This document shows, piece after piece, positions 22,255-33,614 of a DNA stretch of 64,000 nucleotides. The stretch spans positions 744,001 to 808,000 of the forward strand of contig JABYQS010000002.1 in NCBI GenBank assembly GCA_022592435.1. Reading direction: 5' to 3'. This stretch comes from Cerioporus squamosus (Eukaryota; Basidiomycota; Agaricomycetes; Polyporales; Polyporaceae). Position numbers and translations under genes: made by a program. Position 1 is the first letter of the stretch. The number at the start of each line of letters is the position of its first letter. The notes beneath the pieces were generated by a model. The model was not told the origin of the DNA and did not search any database. It was given only the letters and a program-made list of their open reading frames with translations.

Positions 22255-23648
22255 ATGTCGTCGTCCCTCAAGATCAGGATAAACAAGCAGGCTATCGTAT
22301 GTGCTTTATATGCGGATACGCACGCATGTGTTGTAGCTCTCGTAGCCACCAGAGTCTAAACCCACTACCAAGCGCCGCATACAGAGGATCGAATCCGACG
22401 ACGAAGACGTACCATCTTACGAGCCCGATGTCCCCGAACCACGAACGAAGAAGGCACGCACGCACAGCCGAGGAGCGTCCGCCGAGTCCGGTGATGATAA
22501 TGGCGTTGCGGCCGCAGAGGATGAGGACGTAGACATCGACGGCGACATCGAGGATACCCGCTTTCTCCCCGAGGCCATAGCCACCGCCTCTCGCTCCATC
22601 TCTCCCGTCGCATCCAGCTCGAAACGGAAGACCGTCGCGGCATCTTCGAGCAAGTCACGTCCAAAGGAGAAGGACAAGTCGAGCAAAGGCAGCAAGTCGG
22701 GCAAGAAGCGGAGGCAGGTTGTCTTCACAGACTCGGAAGAAGAGGAGCTCGACGATGCGAACGTCGTAGTCACGGATGATGACGACTTCGAGCCGGCGCC
22801 AGACCACGGGTTGGGCAAGAAGGGCGTGAAGCCGAGGGGTGTGAAGCTGCTTATAGGAGGTGCGAAGGGAAAGGCTGCCAAGAAGGACGACAAGGACATC
22901 ACATTCCGGGACGAACGTAAGCCACCTCCTGCACCTCCAGCAGCAGAGCCACCCAAGCGCGTCGACGAGGGGCCCAGAAATCTCGACCCGCTGGACGAGC
23001 CCGTCCCCAAGAAGCGCAAACTCCCGCCCATCAAGAAGAACAAGCCCGCGGGAGGGGCGTCGACAGGATCCTCTACACCCTCTACGTCGAAACCTACTGC
23101 CGCTGCTCCAGCGGCGAAGGAGACCCTTACGCCTGCCCTGACGAGCAACCAGGTCGGCACCCGGAAGCCTGCGGGCGCGTCCTCAGACCTCAACCTGCTT
23201 GACTCTTCTGTGTACTCTGAGTTGTTCAGAAGCGCGGTATGTGCCCTGTACCATGCTCCCCCGTCAAACAGACGCTTTTCTGACGGACACTGCAGCAGCC
23301 CGGCAGCGGGGCTCCGAACTCGGGTCTGAACAGGAAGCAAAAGGAGGAAGAGAGGCGCAAGGAGCTGAACAAGATGCGCGATGAGGCGCGTGCAAAGCGC
23401 GAAGCTGAAGCTGTGAGTTTCTCTCATTTCTGCCTCTTTCCATACATGCCCATGCATGTGCGCAGAAACATTGCTTCGACCTTCAAGCAGCCCCAGAGAA
23501 GGTCCAGCGATACGAGGATGTGCTGCGGGTCCGACACTCCATGGCTGTATATCCCAACATCATCGGCGGCGCATTCAAGGACATGTACGAACGTCAGCGT
23601 GTCGCGCAGCGTACATTGGCCGCGGCCGCCGGTTCTGAGCGGCGTTAG
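22255..23648 (+). CDS. Hypothetical Lys-rich, probably nuclear protein
   Basis: I do not recognise the family. The first exon encodes MSSSLKIRINKQAI. After an intron the acceptor before TCT gives SKPTTKRRIQRIESDDEDV in frame. The next 300 residues are disordered, alternating acidic patches (SEEEELDDANVVVTDDDD) with Lys/Arg clusters (RTKKART, SGKKRRQVVF, PKKRKLPPIKKNK), the last like a bipartite nuclear signal. A Lys/Arg/Glu coiled-coil-like stretch (RKQKEEERRKELNKMRDEA) precedes a better ordered C-terminus with VQRYEDVLRVRHSMAVYP and NIIGGAFKDMYERQR. A chromatin or nucleolar role is a guess from composition. Four exons join in phase. Confidence 0.75.
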
Positions 23649-23813
23649 GTCCTAGACGGGCAGACCTAGTTTCTTGTACTACTACTATGCTTGTAGCATA
23701 CTCACTGGACGCGGTTACGCGCTGATACCAAGAACCATGACAGATCACGACGTCCTTGCGTGCGCAGCGTGTCCTGAACGCCGAGCGCTCTAAACGCCTT
23801 GACCTGTAACTCC

Positions 23814-24341
23814 ATGTCGAAGCACACCATCACACCCCTCCCCCAGTATCCAGACATATTGATCGCTCTGGATCTTATGAGCACAACACCAGCAAAGTTC
23901 CATTGGTTCATTTATGTTCCAGATTCCCCGACAGCCGGGACAAAGCTGCATGCAGTCACGAACGGGCTACAGGGCGACGACAAGAGGTGGTCCTACGATC
24001 GCACTCCACTCGACCTGCCCAAGTCTCCCGCTGTTGCTGCAGCCGCAGTCGTTGGTCGTCTTCCTGAGGGGCGGACAATAGACGACCTCGATATGCTCCT
24101 GCAGAAGATCTCCATGTCGACACCCGAGGTGGACAAGGATCGCGAGCCAGCGTGGACCTGCAGAGTGTGGGTGCGTGAGGCGTTGCGGCGTATGCATACG
24201 AACGCGTGGATCGTGTGCGAAGATATCGACGCTATGGAAGAAGAGATGTGGAGATACGGGGAGGAGGCGGCGGCTGCGGTTGAAGTTGACACCTTCACCG
24301 TGGCTACGCTGTACTCAGCGACGCATTCTCGCCCTGCCTGA
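23814..24341 (+). CDS. Small conserved fungal protein, tentatively DUF6914-like
   Basis: A single-exon gene of about 175 residues; I chose the ATG at 23814 (MSKHTITPLPQ) over upstream non-ATG codons. Recognisable blocks are PAKFHWFIYVPDSPTAGTKL, LHAVTNGLQGDDKRWSYDR and TCRVWVREALRRMH. Conserved FHW, a Gly-x-Lys-x-His-Ala strand and a late Cys-x-Val-Trp-Val are features I associate with a fungal family of unknown function (DUF6914), but this assignment is from memory and tentative. No signal peptide, membrane segment or catalytic motif is seen. It lies 165 bases after the Lys-rich gene on the same strand and is convergent with the DUF6534 gene. Confidence 0.72.
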   Translation: MSKHTITPLPQYPDILIALDLMSTTPAKFHWFIYVPDSPTAGTKLHAVTNGLQGDDKRWSYDRTPLDLPKSPAVAAAAVVGRLPEGRTIDDLDMLLQKISMSTPEVDKDREPAWTCRVWVREALRRMHTNAWIVCEDIDAMEEEMWRYGEEAAAAVEVDTFTVATLYSATHSRPA

Positions 24342-24493
24342 TCGTGCGTTACTGTTCACTACTACGGGTGGGATTACGCGTGGCTAACTAAGAATGTCTG
24401 AATGATACAAGATTAGTCTGTATTACGAGATTATATGCGGCTGCTCATCCAAACTTGCGTGTGCCCTCTGCACACGACTTCATCAGCCATCAC

Positions 24494-26082
24494 TCACTGC
24501 GACGAAATCGTGCCGACGAGACTCACAGATTGCTTTGCCCTGGAGCACGTGGTCCTCACTGTCACTGGCTTGCGAGATTTGTACTTCCCATGAAATGACC
24601 GCAGGCGACGTAGTCCGCGGTCGCGGGCTTGTCTCCCTGGATTAGCCGCATCGACGTTCGAGGGGTCGACGACCCAGTGCAGAGACCCGCTGTTACTCCC
24701 CTCGTCCTGCTCCATCATCATCTGCCGCATGCGTGCGCGGTTGTTGACGAGCATCAGGAGGGTGTTCGTGTACACCTTCGTAAGCACGAGAGCCCTACGG
24801 TTCCAGTCAGAAGACCGCGGAGATGTGGAGATGGCTCGGGCATTGCTACTTACGGGGTCATATGCAGGTTGTTGTGCCGGAAGGTCGTGAAGAAGACAAG
24901 ATCGAGGCAAGCGATGGAGGCTGTTAGGGCACCTGTCTCCACAGTCAAGCGCATCAAACGCGAAAGCAGCGCGTCCGAGGCCAAATGCATGCCCTGCCTT
25001 CCTTTCGACAGCTGCGCGCATATATCCGTATTCGGTCAGGAGAAACCTCTGCCTGTGTGGTGATTGAACTCACATAGTACAGCATGCATACTGTGATGGC
25101 GATGTCACAGGTGGTGCTACCTACCATCCAAACGATGTGGCTGGGCATGGTCTTGACTTGCAAGTCGGGCAAGTTGTCGATCATGTGCGCCTACGCACGC
25201 GTTAGTGAGACAACGGTAGAATCGGCTATGATCATCTATGACCACGCACCGTGACCCCGCTCGCCAGGGCTGCACAGCCCTGCAGTAGAGCAACCTAGGC
25301 GACACATGCGGATGAGGGACAGGCAGTGTGCATGGGTGGATGAGGGAGCTTACTAGGCATATAAGCACGCTGAGCAGCGCGGACCCGCTCAACACGTAGA
25401 TTCTCCAAGAGAAGTAGCATTGCACAGTGGTAGACACTGCACAATACCATCGTCCAGATTATGAGCGCAGATTACTGGCATGGTTGGTAAAGCACTTACC
25501 GATGCCGGTCATCACTGGCGCGTTGATCCAGAGCCAGTGGGTACGGTACAATTCCTCCGTGTTGCCCCATCCTGTACCCAACACCTTATCAGCGTCGTGG
25601 CTGGCCATGGCGACTTGGACGCATTCTATCGTGTAGAGCGAGTAAACTGCATCATGAACGTGCCTCGTTAGCCCAGAACTTGCCTCGGGTAATCACAAGA
25701 CACTCAACTGAGAACTTTCAAACGAAGGGGATCCTTAGGAAACAGGAGGTGATAGTGGTCTACGCGGGGTAACCACGCAGGTCACAGTGAGCGAATCAGT
25801 ACGCAAATCAGTACCCAAGCTTCGAACGGTGCACTACTCACATACTTGAACTGTCAAGACACCAAAAAGGCCGTAGTTGAAAAGATGTCCGAAGAGCTGC
25901 CGGACGCGGACGCAGAAGGGAGCAGTCAGCAACTTCGGCTGGGTGGTCGTTACCGTGACGAAAGAACACACTGACCTGAGGACCAGCCCTGGATCGACGA
26001 AGGATGAGCTCGAGAGTTGCACCAGAGCAAAGTGAGCAACTCACAACAGCCCGATGTCCGCAGGAACGTCGGTCGCTGGCAT
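24494..26082 (-). CDS. DUF6534-type multi-pass membrane protein
   Basis: The start I favour is the ATG at 26082. MPATDVPADIGL splices onto AGPQ and then LFGHLFNYGLFGVLTVQ, the first membrane helix with the usual Gly-Pro lead. Further hydrophobic segments are VYSLYTIECVQVAMASHD, HWLWINAPVMTGI, QCYFSWRIYVLSGSALLS, HIVWMVGSTTCDIAITV and RLTVETGALTASIACLD, followed by VYTNTLLMLVNNRARMR. This order and the WRIY, T-E-T-G and N-S/T-L-L motifs are the hallmarks of the basidiomycete DUF6534 family, seven-helix-like plasma membrane proteins of unknown function. The tail (about 80 residues) is basic and polar, ending at 24494. Around eight short exons. A receptor-like role is only a suggestion from topology. 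Confidence 0.82.
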
Positions 26083-26751
26083 ACTCTGTATGCGGCGGGA
26101 CAAAATGAGAAGAGATGACTCGCGAGGACTTGCATCGATGTGTGGAAATTCTTAAGACGATGGCCTCCGGAGTCCGAAGTCTTGGGTCCTGTTTCCTGGG
26201 GCATGTCACTGGTCAGGGCATGTCTCGATATTGGGGTGTGATGACACGTTGTCGACGGTCGCCGGCGACGGTCGACCGAGGCTAAATACGAATGCTGTGC
26301 CACCGAAGCGGAACTCTCTCCTTGTTTCAGCTCTCCTTCGAGCTAGAAGTTACCGACTCCCTGGCAAAGGTCCAGGTACTGCGGGAGCACGCGGAAGCCG
26401 GTCGATTTCCCGTTGTCCGTGCCGAAAACGTAGTGTGGATTACAGGCTCGAAGGGTCGGCTCGGCTTGGCCTTGCACCAACATGGCACCAACGGTCCAAA
26501 AGCAGCTCTTCCGGATTCCGAGTCGTCGTCTGTCGTCGTCAAGGCCGGCTATGACTATGAGCAGAGCTTCAGGCTTGAATCTTGAGGCTCCGGTGACCGA
26601 TGACTTGCCACTAGTCGGTGCGCATCCACCTGCTTAGGTTGGTAACATTGAACTCGACCAGCCCCAGACCTGCAACACGTCTATTCACTATACATACTGT
26701 ACACTCACGACGGCCCGAAGCATAGCTTGGAGTAGCAATCGCAGCTCAGCT
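26083..26751. other. Intergenic region upstream of the DUF6534 gene
   Basis: These 669 bases lie between two minus-strand genes. A plus-strand ORF of 97 codons (26292-26585) and its minus-strand mirror overlap here, but neither has a motif or a convincing start context. I see no RNA gene. It should hold the DUF6534 promoter and the end of the first GMC gene. Confidence 0.4.
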
Positions 26752-29491
26752 TCATTTATTGCCTTGCTTGATGATATCCGCGGCCTTCTCGGCCACAGCA
26801 TACACCGTGGCTTGTATATGAGCAGCCAACTCCTGTAGGAAGACGTCAGTGGCGTGGTCATGGGCCAGAGTTGAATCGTGAATCCTGACCATTGGCAGAA
26901 TCGATGCGTCAACCTGCGATTCGGTTAGTAGTGACTCAACAGTAGCGTTGTACGGCACTCACAACTCGCACGTTCGCTGTCCCATAGACTCTCAGTTCAG
27001 GGTCCACGACCCCTCCGTCCTCTCTCGGCAACATCGACGCGGTCCCCAGGGGATGATATACACAACCGCAGCCATTCTTGATATATTCAATGAGTGTTTC
27101 GTCAGACGCGCAGTCTTCGGTCGTGGGCGCGATCCGGCGGATGACGGAATCCTTGATGGGGCTGGTCTCGTACACTTTGAACGTGAACTTGACAGTCGCG
27201 AGCAGCACCTCCATGTCGACTGGGTTCGAAAAGTAGTCTGCACAAATAAACATATGAGTCCGACCATGTTCACGAGGAGGCTGCAAGCAAAAGACGGACT
27301 GGGGTCAATAGCGGGCGGTGCTCTCGGGTCCTTTGAGGAAATATGGACCGAGCCGCGGGACAAAGGGTGCATAACGGCGCAGACCATAGAGGAGTAGCGC
27401 GACTTCAGCACTGGCTGCAGCCCCGAACCGACGAAGAATCCTGGGAATGGGATGAGTCTGCGGGGAGAAAACCATCAGTCGAGCACCAAGAGCAAGCTCC
27501 ACACGGACATACTCTGCTTCTCCTGAAGATGGATCCTGGAACCACTCGAGCTGAAGCTGGAGTTGCTTCTTCAGATTCTGCGGAGCTGTCTCCTCAGACT
27601 TCAGCACGGCCTCCTTCCACCTCTGCATCTGCTCTTCAGTTGCGAAGGCCTTCGCCGGGAGGAAAGCGGACAACGCTGCGACAGCGGAGGTCAGGAACCC
27701 CTCCCGTGTTTTGCTGAGTGCCCGACAGTGAGCCAAATCACGCAAATCATACACGAGGACACACATACTACCGCTCAACTTGCTGGGCCATCACGTCCGG
27801 CTCCCGTACCACGTCGATTGTCTCGTGTTTCGGATTGATTTCGTAGATCATATATATGTATGGGTGGTCCTCTGAATAGGTGTGAATGTAGTGACTGTAA
27901 CCGGATCGTGATCAGGACTCACGGAGGTTCTCTCCCACGGAAGGAAGGTCGACGAGAGTTTCTATACCATGCTTGCTCAGAACGTCCTTGCTGCCAATCC
28001 CTATCGCCGGGTCAGCACAACACAGAGAGAGACGGCAAGCGTGATTACCTGAGAGTTCGAGGAGTTGAGGGGACTGGAAGGCACCTGGATAGTAGGACTG
28101 GTTAGTACACTTCGATGAGAGATAAGCCAATACTCGACTTACCGGCACACAGTATGACTTCTTTGTTCGCGGAGACAGTATACACCTTCTCCGCACTCAA
28201 GAACTCCACGCCGGTGGCAACCAAGGGCCGGGCGTCTTGCCGGAAGATTATACGTGAGGCGGTCGAGCAGGGGAGGACGAATAAGTTCATTCTCTCGGCG
28301 TTCGGTTCGTAGTAAGCCTGTCAGTGCATGAATGTGACCTCTTTGCGCTGCCGCCATGAGCGCATCGTACTCACGTTACCCGCATAACTCCGGGTGGTGT
28401 TCCTAGAATCCACCGAACAGAAGATAGTCGACGTTCCAACGGTATTTCCGTCGTCCTGAAAGGTACATAGTTCAAGGCTGTATGGACGAGAGAGGGAGAA
28501 ATGAAGCAACATACCGGCTCAGGATTCCTCGGTACACCCAGTTTCTCCAGGGCCTCGATGAAGGGAACGTGGAGAGCAGCGAGATGAGTCGAATAAGCCT
28601 TCACGATCGGTCCGGAGTCTCCGTGCCACTGGGGGTCAGGGATAGCGAGATTGTAGTTCGCCCCGTGCTTCGATTCCGGCGACAGCGTTGTCTCGCTCTG
28701 GCGAGAGAGCATCAATGTGTAGCCTAGACGCTCCGCGGTGAGAACTCACCTTCTTCAGATACTTCAAAAATTTTGACCAGTTCCAGCCAGGGTTTCCTAA
28801 AGCTTCGAGTGCTGCGGACACACGTCAGATGGAGCCAAACGAAATGTGGTTGATCAGACTCACCGTCGTATTCTCGAGCGGAAGCGCTATGCGCAGCTTA
28901 GTATGCACTATGCGCGGCAATGGCTTTTCTTCTCACCGATGGTAGCCCAATAGATTGATCTGTGCAGCTGCATTGAGTCATTGTGCATTGCAGGACTGCC
29001 GCCACAAGACTCACTACCGAGGATCCGCCCAAACCTTTACCACTGAACAGTTGTCAGCGATTGACGTGCATGAGTAATACCCCGTCCAATCACTCGCATC
29101 AGACTCACCGTGGCTGATATATCGACCGATTGTTGGCATGTCTCTGGGGAACGGACATGAAAGCCCAGTCGAACTTGGGATTTCCTAACGTGGAACCAGC
29201 CATACCTGCGTGTTCGACGAAAAAAATGAGCCATGGACAAGTAGAAATACAACGCATGATGCAGTTACCAGGGATGTTGACACCGTCGACATCGACGTGC
29301 CGTTCTCCAGCTTCAATGACTCCTACAGTGACCGTTGGGTCCTCGGTTAGTCTGGCCAAACCGCAGTCAACATGCGTCCCAGCATGGCAGGAAATGTAGC
29401 TGGCTCACCGTGCGGCTAACACAAGACCAGCCGTGCCTCCGCCAACGATAATGTAGTCGTAGGTGCGAGCAGCGAAGTCCTCGGGTGTCAT
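26752..29491 (-). CDS. GMC oxidoreductase 1 (aryl-alcohol-oxidase-like)
   Basis: Many small exons encode a full GMC flavoprotein. In order these are MTPEDFAARTYDYIIVGGGT (Rossmann FAD motif), GKGLGGSS followed by INLLGYHR (GMC signature 1), GAFQSPQLLELSG with IGSKD (signature 2), VGENLQDH, and YIKNGCGCVYHPLGTASM with the catalytic His. Near the end comes AHIQATVYAVAEKAADII with the second active-site His. The family oxidises aryl or aliphatic alcohols and reduces O2 to H2O2. No signal peptide precedes the FAD motif, so it may be intracellular or leave by another route. It is a tandem paralogue of the gene at 30266-32968: exon order and phases match and the central exon is almost identical. 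All splice phases agree. Confidence 0.9.
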
Positions 29492-30265
29492 GGCTTGCTG
29501 GTGATTATGTGGAGTCGAACGAGACAGACGTCTGTGACCGCAGGAGCATCCTGTGGACCGTATTTGTATGCCAGGGCGTGCCGGTGATCGTCAACACACG
29601 CGTGGCTCCGATAGTCTGAAACGTGGCGGCAAGCCTCATAGATGGTGACATTCAGCAAGTCGCAGTGCAGGAACAAGGAACCCCGAAACGAGTTGAGGCC
29701 TTGAGGTCCTATTCGGCTAGTTTGCAAACCCTTGCGAGGCCGGAAAATGGTGATGTTAATATTCGGGCACAACATGAGGCCTGAGGAAGAGCAGGAGTCT
29801 TCGAGGAGTGCCGCCTTGCCGTTGAACATTGAAGCGTTGCCAGCGCCACCAAAGCGCTACCGGCACCGCCGCGGAGATCCATGCCAACGGACGTCGGCGC
29901 CCCGTACAAGAGAGTGGGAGCCTTGAAGTCGCTCAGAGCCCCACTTTCCACTGCAGGCCCGGGAGGGTGATTGCCTTGGCTTTTGAAACGACGAAAGGTG
30001 AAGGTCAGCAATCATCAGAGCGCCGGGACGCGAGCGCGCCAACCCGCTGGCAAAGCCTACCAGCAACTCCGAAGTACGTTGTCATCAAGATATTGATCAA
30101 GTTTACACTGTGGAACACGATACTTTACATCATGATACACTGGCACAGGGGCAGGCGAGAACGGCCGCATGCGCTCTTGGGAGAGGTGGCTTTGCGGGCA
30201 CAACTTGAAACCAGGTTCGTGGCACGGCGAAGAGGGTTCGTCGGACATACTCACATCTTGCTGCT
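29492..30265. other. Intergenic region between the tandem GMC genes
   Basis: 774 bases between two minus-strand GMC paralogues, containing the promoter of GMC 1 and the 3' end of GMC 2. Short ORFs here have no motifs. I see no remnant of a further GMC copy and no clear TATA box. Confidence 0.4.
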
Positions 30266-32968
30266 TTAGATGATGTCAGCCGCTTTCTCCGCAACCGCGT
30301 ATACTGTCGCCTGGATGTGCGCCGCCACTTCCTGCAAAAACAAGAACTGGTCAGGTCGGCCTCCGCGAGAGCAGTCCTGTAGGACTCACGAGAGGCAAGA
30401 TAGACGCATCGACCTGGGCGCTGCGTGTCAGCGGAGAACACTTTCGACGTTGCATGGGTACTCACAACCCGCACGTTGGCTGTGCCGTACACTTTGAGCT
30501 CGGGGTCCACAACTCCTCCGTCCTCCCGTGGAAGCATCGAGGCTGTGCCGAGCGGGTGGTAGATGCATCCGCACCCGAAGTTCTTGATGTACTCGAGGAG
30601 GGCTTCATCCGAGGAACACTCTTCCGCCGTGGGAGCGACCCGCCGGACGACCGATTCTCGAATAGGACTCATGTCATAAAGCTTGAGCGCGAATTTGATG
30701 AGGGCGAGCAAGATCTCCAAGTCAAGAGGGTTCGAGAAGTAGTCTGGTGCGGACAACGTGAGTAAGAGCCGCACATGCACAGGATTGACTGACTGGGATC
30801 GATTGCTGGCGGTGCTTTGGGGTCGGCCGAAGAGATATGGACCGAACCTCGCGAGAACGGATGCATCCCAGCGCAGACCAGGGACGAATAGCGCGTCTTC
30901 GGAGCGGGTTGCACGCCAGATGGCAGGAAGAGTCCAGGGAACGGGATGACCCTGTAGACACGGATATCAGTGCGGCAAGCAATAGCGACTTTCGACGTTG
31001 ATACTCACTCGCCCTCCCCAGATGCTGAATCGAGGAACCACTTCAGCTGCAGTTCTAGTTGTTTCTTCAGACCCTGTGGGGCTTCTTGCACGGACTGAGC
31101 GGCCATTGTCTGCCATTTCGCCATCTGGTCATCTGATGCGAAGGCCTTCGTCGGTAGGAAAGCGTATAATGCTGCCAGTGCGGACGTTAGGTATCCTTTC
31201 TGTAATTTGCTGGGAACTATCAGCTGAATGTTCGTGCATGTCGTATAGGGAGGACATACTATAACTCCAATTGCTTCGCGGCAAGCTCGGGCTCACGTGC
31301 GATGTCGACTGTCTCGTACTTCGGGTCGATCTCGTAGACGACGTGGATGTACGGGTGGTCCTCTATCATCACGCATCAGTATCAAAGTTCCGGGCTCTCG
31401 TCGCAGTTCTACTCACGGAGGTTCTCTACCACGCTTGGCAGGTCGACGAGAGTCTCAACGCCGTGCTTGCTCAGGATGTCCTTGTTGCCGATACCTAGCG
31501 AGACCACTTCAGAAATACTATCATACGTCCTACAGGTTTACTGACCTGATATTTCAAGAATCTGCGGAGACTGGAATGCCCCTGCGAGACAACAGGGCTC
31601 AGCATGACCCTCAACGACCCAGTTGGAATCGCCACTCACCGGCAGCCAAGATCACTTCTCCCTTCGTCGCGGCCACATACTTCTTGTCACCATTGAGGAA
31701 TTCAACACCTGTTGCTTTCAACGGGTCGGAGCCGGGTTCGAAGAGGATGCGAGAGACGGTCGAGTTTGTTAAAACGACAAGGTTCTTCCTGTCAGCGTTT
31801 ACCTCGTAGTAAGCCTGTCCAAATGATCATGTTACCCAGGGTAGCCTGAGCCGATATGCCTATAACCACGAACGTTACCGGCATAGCTTCTGGCGGCTGT
31901 CCTGGAGTCGACGGAGCAATAGATGGTCGTTGCCCCGACATTGTTGCCCTTGTTCTGAACAAAGAGTGGTTATAAACTGGGTAGTCGCCTGCGAAGGATA
32001 TATTATTTACCGATTCTGTGTTCCTGGGAACTCCCAGTTTCTCGAGAGCATCGATGAATGGAACGTGCAACGAGGCGAAATGGGTCGAGTAAGCCTTGAT
32101 GATGGGACCGGAGTCACCGTGCCATTGAGGGTCCGGCTTTTCCAGCTTGTACTCAGGAGCAATATCCAACGCCAAGGGTAGCGTTGTCTCCGACTGTGGG
32201 GCACGACCTGTCAATGTCATAATGCGCCTGGTTCGAAGGACTACTCGCCTTCTTGAAGTACTTGAGGAGTTCGTCCCAGTTCCAACCGGGGTTGCCTAAG
32301 GCCTCAATCGCTGCCGAACGTCGTCAACACAAATCGCGCAGGAATGCGATATCCCTGTCTACCGTCATACTCGTGTGCGGAGCCACTGCAACGGTGTAAG
32401 CGAGGATATGGAAGAACTAGAGTCATAGACACCCTTACCGATTGAAACCCAGAAGATTAATCTGGAACGGCGCATTCAGTAACACTATCGGTAGCGTTAT
32501 ACTAAAGGGTACTCACAACCGAGGAGCCACCCAATCCTTTGCCACTTCAGAGCAGATTAGTCTCACTGAGGTCATAGGCCTTGAGGAGAGTGGCACATAC
32601 CGAGGTTGATAAATGCGGCGATTGTTGGCATGCTTCTGGGGAACAGACATGAAAGCCCAGTCGAACTTGGGATCTCCCAGAGTGCTGCCGGCCATGCCTG
32701 ACAATCATCAGGTTCAGACCATCTCAGACAAGCAGAAGACTTGACCGCATACCAGGTATGTTGACGCCATCGATGTTGGTATGCCATTTCCCGGCTTCAA
32801 TGACTCCTACAGTGACATCTGGATCTTCGGATAGCCTGCAATGATAGGTATCAGTAGGCATACGAAGTGAAGGTGATGAACGCACCTAGCGGCCACTACC
32901 AGACCAGCAGTTCCTCCCCCAACGATGATGTAGTCGAATATGATAGAGGAGAACTGCTCGGCGGTCAT
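30266..32968 (-). CDS. GMC oxidoreductase 2 (tandem paralogue, altered VGEN motif)
   Basis: I take the ATG at 32968 (MTAEQFSSIIFDYIIVGGGT) by alignment with GMC 1; the upstream in-frame stretch to 33106 also has an ATG at 32986 (MPPLRL). Signatures: GKGLGGSS plus INLLGFNR, GAFQSPQILEISG, IGNKDILSKHGVETLVDLPS, GCGCIYHPLGTASMLPREDG with the catalytic His, and AHIQATVYAVAEKAADII at the C-terminus. Where GMC 1 and most relatives have VGEN, this copy reads VVENLQDH, losing a conserved Gly of the FAD domain. The intron after LLKYFKK starts with GC (32248-32247), where GMC 1 has GT. No signal peptide. Otherwise all phases agree and no stop interrupts the frame. Confidence 0.9.
32247..32248 (-). other. 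GC-AG intron donor in GMC oxidoreductase 2
   Basis: Read on the minus strand the exon ends AAGAAG and the intron begins GCGAGT, with the intron ending CCCCACAG before the SETT codons. The equivalent GMC 1 exon ends AAGAAG and continues GTGAGT. This is a GT to GC change at a paralogous donor with the rest of the donor consensus kept. Confidence 0.65.
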
Positions 32969-33614
32969 CAACCTCAAAGGCGGCATCCATTCCAGCGGCG
33001 GGCGGGTTTGGCTCTCGACTACCAGCAGGAGCGACGTCAAAGCTGGTGACGGTCGAGGCCCCAACGCTAGCGTTCCTAAAGAGTTTGCGCTGCAAAAACT
33101 CGCCAAGGTTGGGCCCGACGCTTAAAGATGGCTTCGATATGCGGAAGATGTCTGCCCACTGAATCGTTGCGAAAACCTACAACGCAGCTTTCTGTACGTA
33201 CTGGTACGCCGATGAGAGCTCGTGAGTCTATGCATCAAGCCTGCTCCATGTTACGCAAATCCTGAGAGACCAGCGACTCAGCGGTCATGGTAGATACCAG
33301 ACGTGGCCCTGGGCATACGTTCGGAATCGTGGGCGACGTGGGGAATCCTCGGCTTCGAACTGCCACCATCCTCGGCATGATGGCCATGAGCCGGCCATAT
33401 GACAGGGCTTCGCGGTTGCTCGATGCGCCCACAAAACTGCAACCCTCTTCAGCTGCGCATATCGCGCCGGGAAGATCAGAACTGCTGGAAGATGACACAT
33501 ATCAACGACCGACGGTGACCATTAAATAGACCAACCTTCCGCGTCTAAGTATCGCTCGTCGGAGACCCGGAGACATGGCTCCTCCAGGGACCGATCTATA
33601 CTCCGCAACCCACA
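32969..33614. other. Intergenic region upstream of GMC oxidoreductase 2
   Basis: 646 bases between the GMC 2 start and the stop of the GCIP-like gene, both on the minus strand. The first 140 bases extend the GMC 2 frame upstream. The rest shows only motif-free ORFs (for example 33235-33498). No RNA gene or repeat is seen. Confidence 0.4.

Noticed and set aside
22417..23457. Minus-strand ORF of 346 codons, Ser/Phe/Leu-rich
   Set aside because: Antisense of the Lys/Glu-rich hypothetical gene; Phe and Ser arise from reversed Lys and Glu/Asp codons, and the sense strand has proper exons and introns.
26292..26585. Plus-strand ORF of 97 codons in an intergenic gap
   Set aside because: No motif, no splice or promoter context, and an equally open frame on the other strand; left as unproven.
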